NCBI GenBank assembly: GCA_021807225.1
Contig: JAKAPI010000019.1
Coordinates: 1 to 11,067, forward strand
Direction: 5' to 3'
DNA from: an archaeon
GTDB taxonomy: Archaea; Thermoproteota; Nitrososphaeria; Nitrososphaerales; UBA183
Length of the DNA stretch: 11,067 bases
Position numbers and translations under genes: made by a program. Positions 4,479 through 11,067 of this stretch are shown piece by piece; within the stretch, counting starts at the first letter, position 1, and every line of letters starts with the position of its first letter. A model generated the notes under the pieces. The model searched no databases and had not been told where the DNA came from. It worked only from the letters and a program-made list of their open reading frames with translations.

Positions 4479-5123
4479 GTGAAGTGTTTGGTTGAGGTCA
4501 AGGTCCTCCAGGACAGCGGGAACGCCGTCTCGCTGCAGCTCGAAGGCATAGACCGATCCTACGCCAACGCGGTGCGCAGGTTCTGCATAGCCGAGGTCCC
4601 GTCCATGGCCATCGACGATGTCGTGATCCTTGAAAACTCCTCGGTCCTCTACGACGAGATCCTCGCCCACAGGCTCGGGATGGTGCCCATCAAGACCGAC
4701 CTCGAAAGGTACAACCTCCCCGACGAGTGCGACTGCGGCAACCCGCTCGGGTGCCACAAGTGCAGGGTGCTCTTCGTCCTCGACGCCAAGGGGAAGGACA
4801 AGGTCACGACGGTGACCTCGGGGGACCTGGTCTCCGAAGACAGAGAGATCCGCCCGGTAAGCGAGTCGATCCCGCTGGTGAAGCTGGCCACGGGGCAGTC
4901 TGTGAAACTCGAGGCATATGCCCGCCTCGGCAGGGGGAAGGAGCACGCGAAGTGGCAGCCGTGCACAGTCGCGACCCTCACCGACGGGAAGAAGGAGGGG
5001 GTCTTCGTGCTCACCGTCGAGTCAGCAGGCGGTCTGCCCGCGAAGCAGATCGTCCTTAGGGCCATCGACCTCCTCGAGAAGAAGCTGAAGGACATCCAGG
5101 TGGCGGTGGAGGGCGCTTCATGA
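4479..5123 (+). CDS. rpoD: DNA-directed RNA polymerase subunit D (Rpo3)
   Basis: Archaeal counterpart of Rpb3/AC40 and of half of the bacterial alpha dimer; with RpoL, RpoN and RpoP it forms the assembly platform of RNA polymerase. The 214 residues show RSYANAVRRFCIAEVPSMAI (26-45), HRLGMVPI (64-71) and the conserved GRGKEHAKWQP (151-161). Between 84 and 95 is a cysteine cluster, C84-x-C86-x5-C92-x2-C95 (ECDCGNPLGCHKC), in the place where some archaeal RpoD proteins carry Fe-S ferredoxin-like domains; here the insert is short, with no second cysteine set. Start: GTG 4479 gives the longest frame, but GGTGA (4478-4482) is well spaced for TTG 4488, which would give MVEVKVL as N-terminus, more like relatives. 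First gene of the long operon; it overlaps rpl18e as ATGA. Confidence 0.95.
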   Translation: MKCLVEVKVLQDSGNAVSLQLEGIDRSYANAVRRFCIAEVPSMAIDDVVILENSSVLYDEILAHRLGMVPIKTDLERYNLPDECDCGNPLGCHKCRVLFVLDAKGKDKVTTVTSGDLVSEDREIRPVSESIPLVKLATGQSVKLEAYARLGRGKEHAKWQPCTVATLTDGKKEGVFVLTVESAGGLPAKQIVLRAIDLLEKKLKDIQVAVEGAS

Positions 5124-5473
5124 CCGCGTCCAACCCCGTCCTCAGGCACGCTGCGGTGATGCTAGAAAGGGCCGCGAAGAAGCAGAAGGCGCCGATCTGG
5201 AACGAGGCGTCCCGGCTGCTGTCTGGGGAGACGAAGAACCGCGTCGAAGTCAACGTCGGAAGGATATCCCGGATAGCCGAGGACGGCCAGGCGCTCTTCG
5301 TCCCCGGGAAGGTCCTTGGCACCGGTGTCATGGAGAAGAAGGTAGTCATCGGCGCGTTCTCATTCTCAGAGTCCGCGAAGTCCAAGCTCGAGTCCGTGGG
5401 CGGTTCCGCGCTTTCCGTCGAACAGTTCCTGAAGAAGTACCCCAAGGGGAGCGGAGTGAGGCTTGTCAAGTAG
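5120..5473 (+). CDS. rpl18e: 50S ribosomal protein L18e (eL18)
   Basis: Large-subunit protein shared by archaea and eukaryotes, structurally related to L15. The 117 residues are normal in length for archaeal L18e. Recognisable parts are the N-terminal helix with IWNEASRLLSG (26-36), VNVGRISRIAEDG (44-56), the PGKVLGTGVMEKKVVIGAFS core (62-81) and the C-terminal SVEQFLKKYPKGSGVRLV. The ATG overlaps the rpoD stop, and the 3' end overlaps the rpl13 TTG start by 11 bp, so rpoD-rpl18e-rpl13 are likely translated in a coupled way. The order L18e-L13-S9-RpoN is a conserved archaeal cluster. Confidence 0.96.
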   Translation: MTASNPVLRHAAVMLERAAKKQKAPIWNEASRLLSGETKNRVEVNVGRISRIAEDGQALFVPGKVLGTGVMEKKVVIGAFSFSESAKSKLESVGGSALSVEQFLKKYPKGSGVRLVK

Positions 5474-5903
5474 CGAGACCGTCTACATCGACGCATCCAA
5501 CCAGATCGCCGGGAGGCTCTCGTCGAAGGTGGCGAAGCTGCTCCTCACCGGGAAGAGGGTCATCGTTGTCAACGCCGAAAAGTGCCTGATCTCGGGCGCG
5601 AGGACGTCGGTCGTCAACCAGTGGAAAGAGAGGCTGGAGCTCTCGAGCAGGGTCAACCCGATCTACGGTCCGATCCATCCTAGGCGGCCCGACAACATCC
5701 TCAGGCGGATGGTGAGGGGGATGGTCCCGAGGAAGAAGCCGAAGGGGGCCCTCGCCATGAAGAGGCTCAGGGTCTACATCGGCGTCCCGACGGGCATCGA
5801 CGCATCTAAGCTCGCGAAATTCGACGACGCGGCCGCGACGAGACCGATCCCGGTCTACGTCACCATGGGCGACCTGTCCAAGAGCCTGGGGTGGAACGAG
5901 TAG
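5463..5903 (+). CDS. rpl13: 50S ribosomal protein L13 (uL13)
   Basis: Early-assembly 23S rRNA-binding protein. The 146-residue product has the L13 pattern: YIDASNQIAGRLSSKVAKLL (8-27), VIVVNAEK (33-40), the GPIHPRRPDNILRRMVRGM core (69-87) followed by PRKKPKG, and an archaeal-type C-terminus. The start is TTG inside the end of rpl18e (11-bp overlap), preceded by a purine-rich GGAGTGAGG; no ATG is available before the conserved N-terminal strand. Its stop is 2 bp before the ATG preferred for rps9. Confidence 0.96.
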   Translation: MSSSETVYIDASNQIAGRLSSKVAKLLLTGKRVIVVNAEKCLISGARTSVVNQWKERLELSSRVNPIYGPIHPRRPDNILRRMVRGMVPRKKPKGALAMKRLRVYIGVPTGIDASKLAKFDDAAATRPIPVYVTMGDLSKSLGWNE

Positions 5904-5905
5904 CC

Positions 5906-6334
5906 ATGCCGACCCCAGCCAAGGCGCAGGTGAAGAAGGCCCCGAAGCTCTACTCCGGGGCTAGGAAGACCGCCAGGGCCACCGCGGCCATCTCCGCGGG
6001 CGCCGGGAGGATAAGGGTCAACGGGACCCCGGTCGAGCTCTGGGAGCCAGAGCCGGCCAGGTTGCACCTGATGGGTCCGGTGCAGGTGGTCGGTGAGCTC
6101 CGCGAGAAGTACGACCTCGACGTGAGCGTCGCAGGAGGGGGCTTCATGGGACAGGCCGACGCCGCTGCCATGGCGATTGCCAGGGCGTACGTCGACCAGG
6201 TGAGGGGGAGCGAAATCAGGGACAGGCTGAATGCATACAATAAATACCTGCTATCGGGCGACCCACGACAAGCTGAGCCCAAGAAATTCGGCGGCCCTGG
6301 TGCCCGCAGAAAGCGCCAGAAGAGCTACAGATAG
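5906..6334 (+). CDS. rps9: 30S ribosomal protein S9 (uS9)
   Basis: Small-subunit head protein whose C-terminal tail reaches the P-site tRNA. With the ATG at 5906 it is 142 residues; a GTG at 5891 overlapping rpl13 would add MERVA but is less convincing. Features: GARKTARATAAISAGAGRIR (residues 18-37), VNGTPVELWEP, GGGFMGQADAAAMAIARA (about 86-103) and the family-defining basic tail KKFGGPGARRKRQKSYR. It ends 3 bp before rpoN in the conserved L13-S9-RpoN arrangement. Confidence 0.96.
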   Translation: MPTPAKAQVKKAPKLYSGARKTARATAAISAGAGRIRVNGTPVELWEPEPARLHLMGPVQVVGELREKYDLDVSVAGGGFMGQADAAAMAIARAYVDQVRGSEIRDRLNAYNKYLLSGDPRQAEPKKFGGPGARRKRQKSYR

Positions 6335-6337
6335 GCC

Positions 6338-6547
6338 ATGATGATACCAATCCGCTGCTTTACCTGCGGCAACCTCATCGGCGACAAGTTTGCGCCGTTC
6401 CAGGCAAGGGCGAAGGCCGGGGAAGACCCGGGGAAGGTCCTCGACGACCTGGGGCTGAAGCGCTACTGCTGCCGCCGGATGCTGATCTCCTCCATCGACG
6501 TGATCGACCAGGTTCTGCCCTTCTTCAGCAGGAAGGCAGAGTTCTAG
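6338..6547 (+). CDS. rpoN: DNA-directed RNA polymerase subunit N (Rpo10)
   Basis: Small zinc-binding subunit (Rpb10 homologue) of the D-L-N-P assembly platform. The 69 residues carry the diagnostic zinc site, C7-x2-C10 in [11 protein letters not shown] and C44-C45 in [16 protein letters not shown]. Start at 6338 or the adjacent ATG 6341 (MIPIRCF, the usual family N-terminus). The next gene, rps2, follows after 14 bp; rpoK, which sits next to rpoN in many archaea, is not present here. Confidence 0.97.
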   Translation: MMIPIRCFTCGNLIGDKFAPFQARAKAGEDPGKVLDDLGLKRYCCRRMLISSIDVIDQVLPFFSRKAEF

Positions 6548-6561
6548 GCAAGGGGAGGGGC

Positions 6562-7254
6562 ATGTCGGAATTCGACGACGACGACGCAGGCTCGTCTGAC
6601 AAGATGGTCGCGCCGGGATTCTCAGAAAAGGCGCTGCTGGCCACGGGGATCCGCATCGGCACCCCCGTCCGCACCAAGACCATGGAACAGTTCACCGCCC
6701 GCCCGCGCCCCGACGGCCTTCACATGATCGACTACGGCAAGACCCTGCAGAGGATAGACACCGCAGGGAGGTTCATCGCCGCTACCGGGGCGAAGAACAC
6801 GGTGGTCTACACCAGCAGGGAGCACGGCGCCAAGGCTGTGGAGAAGTACTGCGAGCTTACAGGGGCGATGCAGAGGATCGGGAGGTTCATGCCAGGGACG
6901 TTCACCAACCCGCTCTATCCGGGGCACCTGGACGCGGAACTGGTCGTGGTTGCCGACCCCATGTCTGACACGCAGGCCATGGTCGAGGCTGGGAAGCTCG
7001 GGGTCCCGGTGATCGCCGTCTGCGACACGGACAACGTGACCGACGACATCGACCTGGTCATCCCTGGCAACAACAGGGGCCGCAAGTCCATCGCCGCCAT
7101 CTTCTGGCTGCTGGCGAGGTCGACCCTGGTCCACTCCGGCCAGCTTACCGAAGACCAGCCCATGAAGTACGGCATCGAGGACTTCGAGACGAAGGCGGAG
7201 GAGGAGCCCCGCCCCGAGGGGACCGAGGAACGCATATCAGAAAGGCGCGAGTAG
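6562..7254 (+). CDS. rps2: 30S ribosomal protein S2 (uS2)
   Basis: Small-subunit protein between head and body, homologue of eukaryotic SA/RPSA. The 230 residues include LLATGIRIGTPVRTKTM (25-41), GLHMIDYGKTLQRID (52-66), FTNPLYPG, VVVADPMSDTQAMVEAG, VPVIAVCDTDN and DLVIPGNNRGRKSIAAIFW. N- and C-terminal extensions are acidic and probably disordered, the C-terminal one from about residue 203. A strong purine-rich GGGGAGGGG (6552-6560) lies just ahead of the ATG, the clearest ribosome-binding site in the operon. The next gene starts 7 bp after its stop. Confidence 0.96.
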   Translation: MSEFDDDDAGSSDKMVAPGFSEKALLATGIRIGTPVRTKTMEQFTARPRPDGLHMIDYGKTLQRIDTAGRFIAATGAKNTVVYTSREHGAKAVEKYCELTGAMQRIGRFMPGTFTNPLYPGHLDAELVVVADPMSDTQAMVEAGKLGVPVIAVCDTDNVTDDIDLVIPGNNRGRKSIAAIFWLLARSTLVHSGQLTEDQPMKYGIEDFETKAEEEPRPEGTEERISERRE

Positions 7255-7261
7255 CGCCCCC

Positions 7262-8104
7262 GTGCCACTGAGGAAGCCAGCCGTAGCCGGACAGTTCTAC
7301 CCTTCCGACCCGTCAGAGCTCTCCCGCCTCATCGACGGCTGCTACACCCACCCGCTCGGCCCCGGCAGGTCCCCTCCGGCCCCCGCGACCGACGCAGGGG
7401 CGGTCGCCGTGGTCTCCCCCCACGCGGGGTACGTCTACTCCGGACCGGTGGCGGCCCACTCGTATCTCCACGTGTCGTCGATGAGGAACCCCGACACCAT
7501 CGTCGTCGTCGCCCCCAACCACTACGGCATCGGGAGCGGGGTCTCCACCTTCATGGAAGGGGAGTGGGAGACTCCCCTCGGACGGATGAAGGTCGACGCG
7601 GCTTCGGCAGCCCGGCTCGTCGATGCCTGCGAGCTCGTGACGGCGGACCCGGGCGCCCACAGGCTCGAGCACTCCCTGGAGGTCCAGCTCCCCTTCCTCC
7701 AGAGAATCTACGGGGACTCGGTCCCTCTGCTCCCGGTGTCCATGCTCTTCCAGGACATGGACACGTCCATCGCCGTCTCCAAGGGGCTCGTCAAGGTCCT
7801 AAGGGGGAGGAGGGCGGTCCTCATCGCGTCCTCCGACCTCACCCACTACGAACCCGCCGCCGTCGCCAGGGAGAAGGACTCGGCCCTCATCCAGCGGGTC
7901 CTGGACATGGACCTGAATGGCTTCTACTCCACCCTCGAGAGGCTGGACGTCTCAGCCTGCGGCTACGGCCCCATCGCCACGGTAATGCAGACAGCGGCCG
8001 CGCTGGGCCTCGGCAAGGCCGAGCTCCTCAAGCACGCCACCAGCGGGGACGCCCAGGGAGACAACCTTCAAGTCGTAGGCTACGCCGCCCTGAGATTCGT
8101 ATAG
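7262..8104 (+). CDS. MEMO1 family protein (AmmeMemoRadiSam system protein B family)
   Basis: The 280-residue protein has the MEMO fold signature, related to extradiol dioxygenases: an N-terminal RKPAVAGQFYPSD (4-16), SPHAGYVYSGPVAAHSY (52-68), VVVAPNHYGIGSG (81-93), HSLEVQLPFL (137-146), IASSDLTHYEP (188-198) and SACGYGPI (231-238). H54, H87 and C233 match the positions of the three metal-binding residues of human MEMO1 (H49, H81, C244, from memory). The cellular role in archaea is not established; the gene is commonly found between rps2 and mevalonate kinase, which suggests, but does not prove, a link to isoprenoid metabolism or redox functions. Start is GTG, because the family N-terminus PLRKPAVAGQFYP begins directly after it. 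The mvk ATG follows 1 bp after the stop. Confidence 0.93.
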   Translation: MPLRKPAVAGQFYPSDPSELSRLIDGCYTHPLGPGRSPPAPATDAGAVAVVSPHAGYVYSGPVAAHSYLHVSSMRNPDTIVVVAPNHYGIGSGVSTFMEGEWETPLGRMKVDAASAARLVDACELVTADPGAHRLEHSLEVQLPFLQRIYGDSVPLLPVSMLFQDMDTSIAVSKGLVKVLRGRRAVLIASSDLTHYEPAAVAREKDSALIQRVLDMDLNGFYSTLERLDVSACGYGPIATVMQTAAALGLGKAELLKHATSGDAQGDNLQVVGYAALRFV

Positions 8105-8105
8105 C

Positions 8106-9032
8106 ATGAAAGCCGTCGCCGAAGCTCCGTCAAAGGTCATCATCACCGGCGAGCATTTCGTCGTCCACGGGGCCTGGGCCCTCGCAGCTGCCATCCCCCG
8201 GCGGGTCAGAGTGGTGGTGAGCCGGTCGCCTTCGCTCGCTGTGAAGTCCGACAGGTTCGAAGGGAGGTCTCCGAACCTGGCGCCGGTCCGCCGGGTAGTG
8301 GAGGAGGTAAGCAAGGAGTTCTCGGTCAGCTCCGCCGTCAGCGTCTCGATCTCCTCGCAGGTCCCCGGGGGCGCCGGGCTGGGTTCTTCCGCCTCGACCA
8401 TGGTCGCGGTTGCCTCCGCCCTCTCCAAGTTCCACTCGCTCGACCTCGGGGTCGGAGACGTCGTCCGCCTCTCCATGGTGGGGGAGCAGGACATACACGG
8501 CAAGCCCTCGGGCATCGACCCCACTGTCTGCGCCCACGGCGGGGTGATCCTGTTCAGACCAGGCTCGAGGCCTAAGAAGGTCCGCCTGGGCAGCCCCCGG
8601 ACGCTGATCGTGTCCTTCTCGGGGATCAACCGCGCCACCAGGGGCCAGATCGGCCGCGTCTCCCAGACGAAGGCGAGGTACCCGGGGCTCTTCTCACGGC
8701 TCGCACAGGCGGTCAGCGCCCTGAGCCTCGAAGCGGCCGAGAAGCTCGCAGCAGGGGACCTGAAAGGCCTGGGGGGAGACCTGGCTGTGGACCATGCGGC
8801 CCTGGACTCCATGGGGGTGTCGAACGACACCCTGGACTCGATAGTCGACCTGATGACCTCTCTCGGGTGCTACGGGGCGAAGCTCACCGGCGCCGGCGGG
8901 GGAGGGAGCGTCCTGGGAGTGGCGCCCGAAGCAAAGGAAAAAAGCATTGTTTCAGGGCTCTCCGCGCGAGGGTTCGAAACGTTCGCAGCACGCATACCAA
9001 CCGAGGGAGTGAAAAGCTGGCTAGAGCGGTAG
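8106..9032 (+). CDS. mvk: Mevalonate kinase
   Basis: GHMP-family kinase that phosphorylates mevalonate to 5-phosphomevalonate with ATP, an early committed step toward archaeal isoprenoid lipids. The 308 residues show APSKVIITGEHFVVHGAWAL (7-26), the phosphate-binding loop VPGGAGLGSSASTMVAVA (86-103), EQDIHGKPSGIDPT (127-140), in which D138 fits the catalytic aspartate and the GKPSGID sequence the mevalonate kinase subgroup, and the C-terminal motif KLTGAGGGGSVLGVA (259-273). ATG start. The 3' end overlaps the probable start of the isopentenyl phosphate kinase gene, so the two steps are likely co-translated. Confidence 0.95.
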   Translation: MKAVAEAPSKVIITGEHFVVHGAWALAAAIPRRVRVVVSRSPSLAVKSDRFEGRSPNLAPVRRVVEEVSKEFSVSSAVSVSISSQVPGGAGLGSSASTMVAVASALSKFHSLDLGVGDVVRLSMVGEQDIHGKPSGIDPTVCAHGGVILFRPGSRPKKVRLGSPRTLIVSFSGINRATRGQIGRVSQTKARYPGLFSRLAQAVSALSLEAAEKLAAGDLKGLGGDLAVDHAALDSMGVSNDTLDSIVDLMTSLGCYGAKLTGAGGGGSVLGVAPEAKEKSIVSGLSARGFETFAARIPTEGVKSWLER

Positions 9033-9763
9033 TCGCGAAGCTGGGCGGCTCCGTCATAACCGACAAGTCGAAGCCCTTCTCCTACCGCCCGGACGTGGTG
9101 TCAGCCCTTTCTGAGGAGATCGCTTCCTCCGACCAGAAGGTCGTGGTGGTGCACGGTGGTGGGTCGTTCGGCCACGTGGTGGCCAAGCAGCACGGGATCA
9201 ACACCGAACCAGGGGACGCCCCCGCGGCCGGCGTAGCCCAGACCAGGGGGGCGATGTATGAGCTCAACCGGCTCATCTGCAAGACCATGCTGGAGTTCAA
9301 GCTGAACCCCTACCCGTTCTCCCCCTTCGACGCCGTCAGCAGGGCCGGGGGCTCCGCCGTGGCGGCATGGATCAGGGGGCTCCTGAAGGAGGGCCTCACC
9401 CCGGTCACATTCGGGGATGTAGGGCTCGCTCCTGGCGGCTTCAAGGTGATCTCCGGGGACGTGATCGTCCAGGAGCTGGCGAAGATCGTCGAGCCCGAGC
9501 GATGTGTCTTCGCGCTCGACGTGGACGGGGTCTACGAGGAGAACACGAGGGTGATCATCCCCGAGCTCACGCCGTCGAAGATCAAGAGGATGAAGGTGCA
9601 GGCCGGCGACGACGCCACCGGGGGGATGAAGTTGAAGCTCGACGTCGCCGCGCGCATCGCCGCCGGGGGCTCCAGGGTCTGCTTCGTCTCCGGGTATCGG
9701 AGGAACGAGTTCGCGAAGGCGCTGAAGGGACTCGACTTCTACGGGACAGTGGTCAGGTCCTAG
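9017..9763 (+). CDS. Isopentenyl phosphate kinase
   Basis: Amino-acid-kinase-fold enzyme converting isopentenyl phosphate and ATP to isopentenyl diphosphate, the last step of the archaeal mevalonate pathway. Motifs, numbered from CTG 9017: VVAKLGGSVITDKSKPFS (5-22), VVVHGGGSFGHVVAKQHG (43-60) with the His after GGGSFG conserved in IPK, FGDVGL (132-137), ISGDVIVQELA (145-155), FALDVDGVYE (165-174) and DDATGGMKLKL (198-208). The expected N-terminus has no ATG, GTG or TTG. The nearest upstream standard start (ATG 8867) would add 50 Arg-rich residues overlapping mvk and is unlikely. CTG 9017 has a GAGGGAG (9003-9009) seven bases upstream and gives MARAVVAKLGG, so I use it: 248 residues, normal for the family. 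It overlaps mvk by 16 bp. Function is secure, the start is not. Confidence 0.9.
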   Translation: MARAVVAKLGGSVITDKSKPFSYRPDVVSALSEEIASSDQKVVVVHGGGSFGHVVAKQHGINTEPGDAPAAGVAQTRGAMYELNRLICKTMLEFKLNPYPFSPFDAVSRAGGSAVAAWIRGLLKEGLTPVTFGDVGLAPGGFKVISGDVIVQELAKIVEPERCVFALDVDGVYEENTRVIIPELTPSKIKRMKVQAGDDATGGMKLKLDVAARIAAGGSRVCFVSGYRRNEFAKALKGLDFYGTVVRS

Positions 9764-9791
9764 TCCTAGCAGGGGTAATCAGGGTCTGGGC

Positions 9792-10823
9792 ATGTCCATC
9801 CTCCAGGACGAGATGAAGCGCGTCAAGGCGCGGGTCGACCGCGCCATCCTCGACGAGCTCCTGCCGAAGTCGAGCCCCGTAAGGGAGGTGGACCTGCTCT
9901 ACAGGATGATCAGAGACTACCCCGCCCGCCCCGCCAAGGGGATGAGACCCTTCCTCTGCGTCACCGCGTGCAGGGCTGCGGGAGGGAAAGAGGACGACGC
10001 GCTTCTCACCGCCGCCTGCATCGAGCTCTTCCAGAACTGGATCCTGATACACGACGACATCGAAGACGGGTCGGAACTCAGGCGGGGCTCCCCTGCCCTC
10101 CACATGTCCTACGGGGTGCCCTTGGCCCTCAACGCCGGGGACGCCCTCCACGCCCGCACCTGGGAGGCGCTGCTCCGGAACGCGCCCAGGCTCGGGCTTC
10201 AGCGCACCTTCTCTGTCCTCGAGGAGTTCTCCAGGATGGTCAACGAAACCACCGAGGGGCAGCACATGGAGCTTGGATGGGTCGTCCGAAAGCGGTGGGA
10301 CCTGACCGAGAAGGACTACTTCGAGATGTGCACCAGGAAGACGTCGTGGTACACCGTCGCCAGCCCGTGCAGGCTCGGGGCCATAGTCGCGGGGGCGAAG
10401 GCGGGCGTCCTGGCCGACCTGAAGTCGTTCGGGACCAGCCTCGGCGTCGCCTTCCAGATACAGGACGACTCCCTCAACCTCACCGGGGACGAGAAGAAGT
10501 ACGGCAAGGCGAAGTCGGACGACATCCTGGAAGGGAAGAGGACGCTGATCCTCCTCCGCCTTCTGTCGGAGGCGGGGCAGAGCGAGAGGGACAGGGTGGT
10601 AGCGATAATGGGGAAGGACAGGGCGAAGAAGACCGACAAGGACGTCGCCTACGTCCTCTCACTCATCGAAAAGTACGACGCCGTGGGCTACGCCAGGAAG
10701 AGGGCGGCCGAGCTCTTGAAAGAAGCCCTGGCGACCCTGAAGGGCGTCGCATGGGAGGGGGACAAGGACGCAGCAGCGCTCCTCGCGGCTTTCGCAAAGT
10801 TCGCAGTAGAGAGAGAATGGTAG
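9792..10823 (+). CDS. Geranylgeranyl-diphosphate-type polyprenyl synthase
   Basis: Trans-prenyltransferase that condenses isopentenyl diphosphate onto allylic diphosphates, most likely giving GGPP for archaeal ether lipids. Of 343 residues: RPAKGMRPFLC (46-56), first Asp-rich motif DDIED at 88-92 in LIHDDIEDGSELRRGSP, NAGDALHA (114-121), the TRKTSW lysine region (181-186), second Asp-rich region FQIQDDSLNLTGD (221-233) and SDDILEGKRT (242-251). The fifth residue before the first Asp motif is aromatic (W83), the position known to limit chain length in related synthases; product length cannot be read from sequence. It starts 28 bp after IPK with no visible TATA box between them, and overlaps gltX by 7 bp. 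Confidence 0.92.
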   Translation: MSILQDEMKRVKARVDRAILDELLPKSSPVREVDLLYRMIRDYPARPAKGMRPFLCVTACRAAGGKEDDALLTAACIELFQNWILIHDDIEDGSELRRGSPALHMSYGVPLALNAGDALHARTWEALLRNAPRLGLQRTFSVLEEFSRMVNETTEGQHMELGWVVRKRWDLTEKDYFEMCTRKTSWYTVASPCRLGAIVAGAKAGVLADLKSFGTSLGVAFQIQDDSLNLTGDEKKYGKAKSDDILEGKRTLILLRLLSEAGQSERDRVVAIMGKDRAKKTDKDVAYVLSLIEKYDAVGYARKRAAELLKEALATLKGVAWEGDKDAAALLAAFAKFAVEREW

Positions 10824-11067
10824 CCGACTCGCTCAGCAAAGATGTGCTGGACGCCATCGAGAGGGCCGCCCTGACGAACGCGGTCAAGCACGACGGCCGG
10901 GCCGAGACAGGCGCGGTAATCGGCAGGGTCCTCGCGGAGCGACCCGACCTCAAGACAAAGGCCGGGTTGGTCTCGAAGGAGTCAGCCGCGGCCGCCAAGA
11001 GGGTCAACGCCCTCTCGGTCGACGAGCAGCAGAAGCTGCTCGCGGAAAGGTTCCCCGAGGCGGCGGA
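10817..11067 (+). CDS. gltX: Glutamyl-tRNA synthetase, N-terminal part
   Basis: The ATG at 10817 overlaps the end of the prenyl synthase gene and opens a frame still running at the window edge (83 codons). The visible residues match the helical N-terminal extension of archaeal GluRS: DVLDAIERAALTNAVKHDGR (9-28), then AETGAVIGRVLAERPDLK (29-46) and VNALSVDEQQKLL. The catalytic HIGH and KMSKS-type motifs lie beyond the window, so the identification depends on the N-terminal pattern and on the frequent archaeal neighbourhood mvk-ipk-ids-gltX. Confidence 0.85.
   Translation, partial: MVADSLSKDVLDAIERAALTNAVKHDGRAETGAVIGRVLAERPDLKTKAGLVSKESAAAAKRVNALSVDEQQKLLAERFPEAA

Noticed and set aside
7952..8830. 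Long minus-strand ORF (292 codons) across MEMO1 and mevalonate kinase
   Set aside because: Spans the junction of two well-recognised genes on the other strand; composition is that of a codon shadow.
8930..8960. A-rich stretch near the 3' end of mevalonate kinase as a promoter for the next gene
   Set aside because: No TATA-type box at suitable spacing, and the genes overlap, so simple operon transcription explains it.
8867..9016. N-terminal 50-residue extension of the isopentenyl phosphate kinase frame from ATG 8867
   Set aside because: It overlaps the conserved C-terminus of mevalonate kinase, is Arg-rich like an out-of-frame GC-rich translation, and precedes the conserved IPK N-terminus.

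Overview
The window is a GC-rich stretch of an archaeal chromosome. The support is archaeal/eukaryotic-type ribosomal proteins (S13, S4, S11, L18e, L13, S9, S2), archaeal RNA polymerase subunits D and N, an archaeal mevalonate-pathway pair (mevalonate kinase and isopentenyl phosphate kinase), a geranylgeranyl-diphosphate-type synthase, and TATA boxes roughly 30 bp upstream of start codons (leaderless or short-leader transcripts). The gene order and the S-layer-like protein at the left edge suggest the TACK side of the Archaea, perhaps Nitrososphaeria/Thaumarchaeota. That placement is inference, not shown by the sequence.

Layout. (1) 2-634, plus: 3' end of a surface/S-layer-like protein ending in an EF-hand-type loop, convergent with the next operon. 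(2) 2101-638, minus: rps13-rps4-rps11, tightly packed, with a TATA box just upstream of rps13. (3) 2194-4392: a predicted 2.2-kb transposable element, flanked by an exact 8-bp duplication (CGCTTTCA). It carries a minus-strand IS6-like DDE transposase with an N-terminal SWIM zinc finger, a 31-codon leader ORF, and a divergent plus-strand operon of three small genes (ribbon-helix-helix-like protein, 113 aa, 105 aa). The sequence between the two divergent units holds a cluster of CCATA half-sites on an 8-bp pitch. (4) 4404-11067, plus: a long compact operon rpoD-rpl18e-rpl13-rps9-rpoN-rps2-MEMO-mvk-ipk-GGPP synthase-gltX(partial), mostly with overlapping or almost touching genes.

How it fits together. 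Removing 2194-4392 plus one copy of the duplication restores a compact (about 170 bp) divergent promoter region between rps13 and rpoD. The element therefore sits between two housekeeping operons for translation and transcription without removing either core promoter. The host operon couples transcription (RpoD, RpoN), translation (ribosomal proteins, GluRS) and membrane-lipid precursor synthesis (mevalonate kinase, IPK, prenyl synthase). The most novel part is the element: a SWIM-fused transposase, a predicted RHH-controlled divergent switch and two unrecognised passenger proteins.
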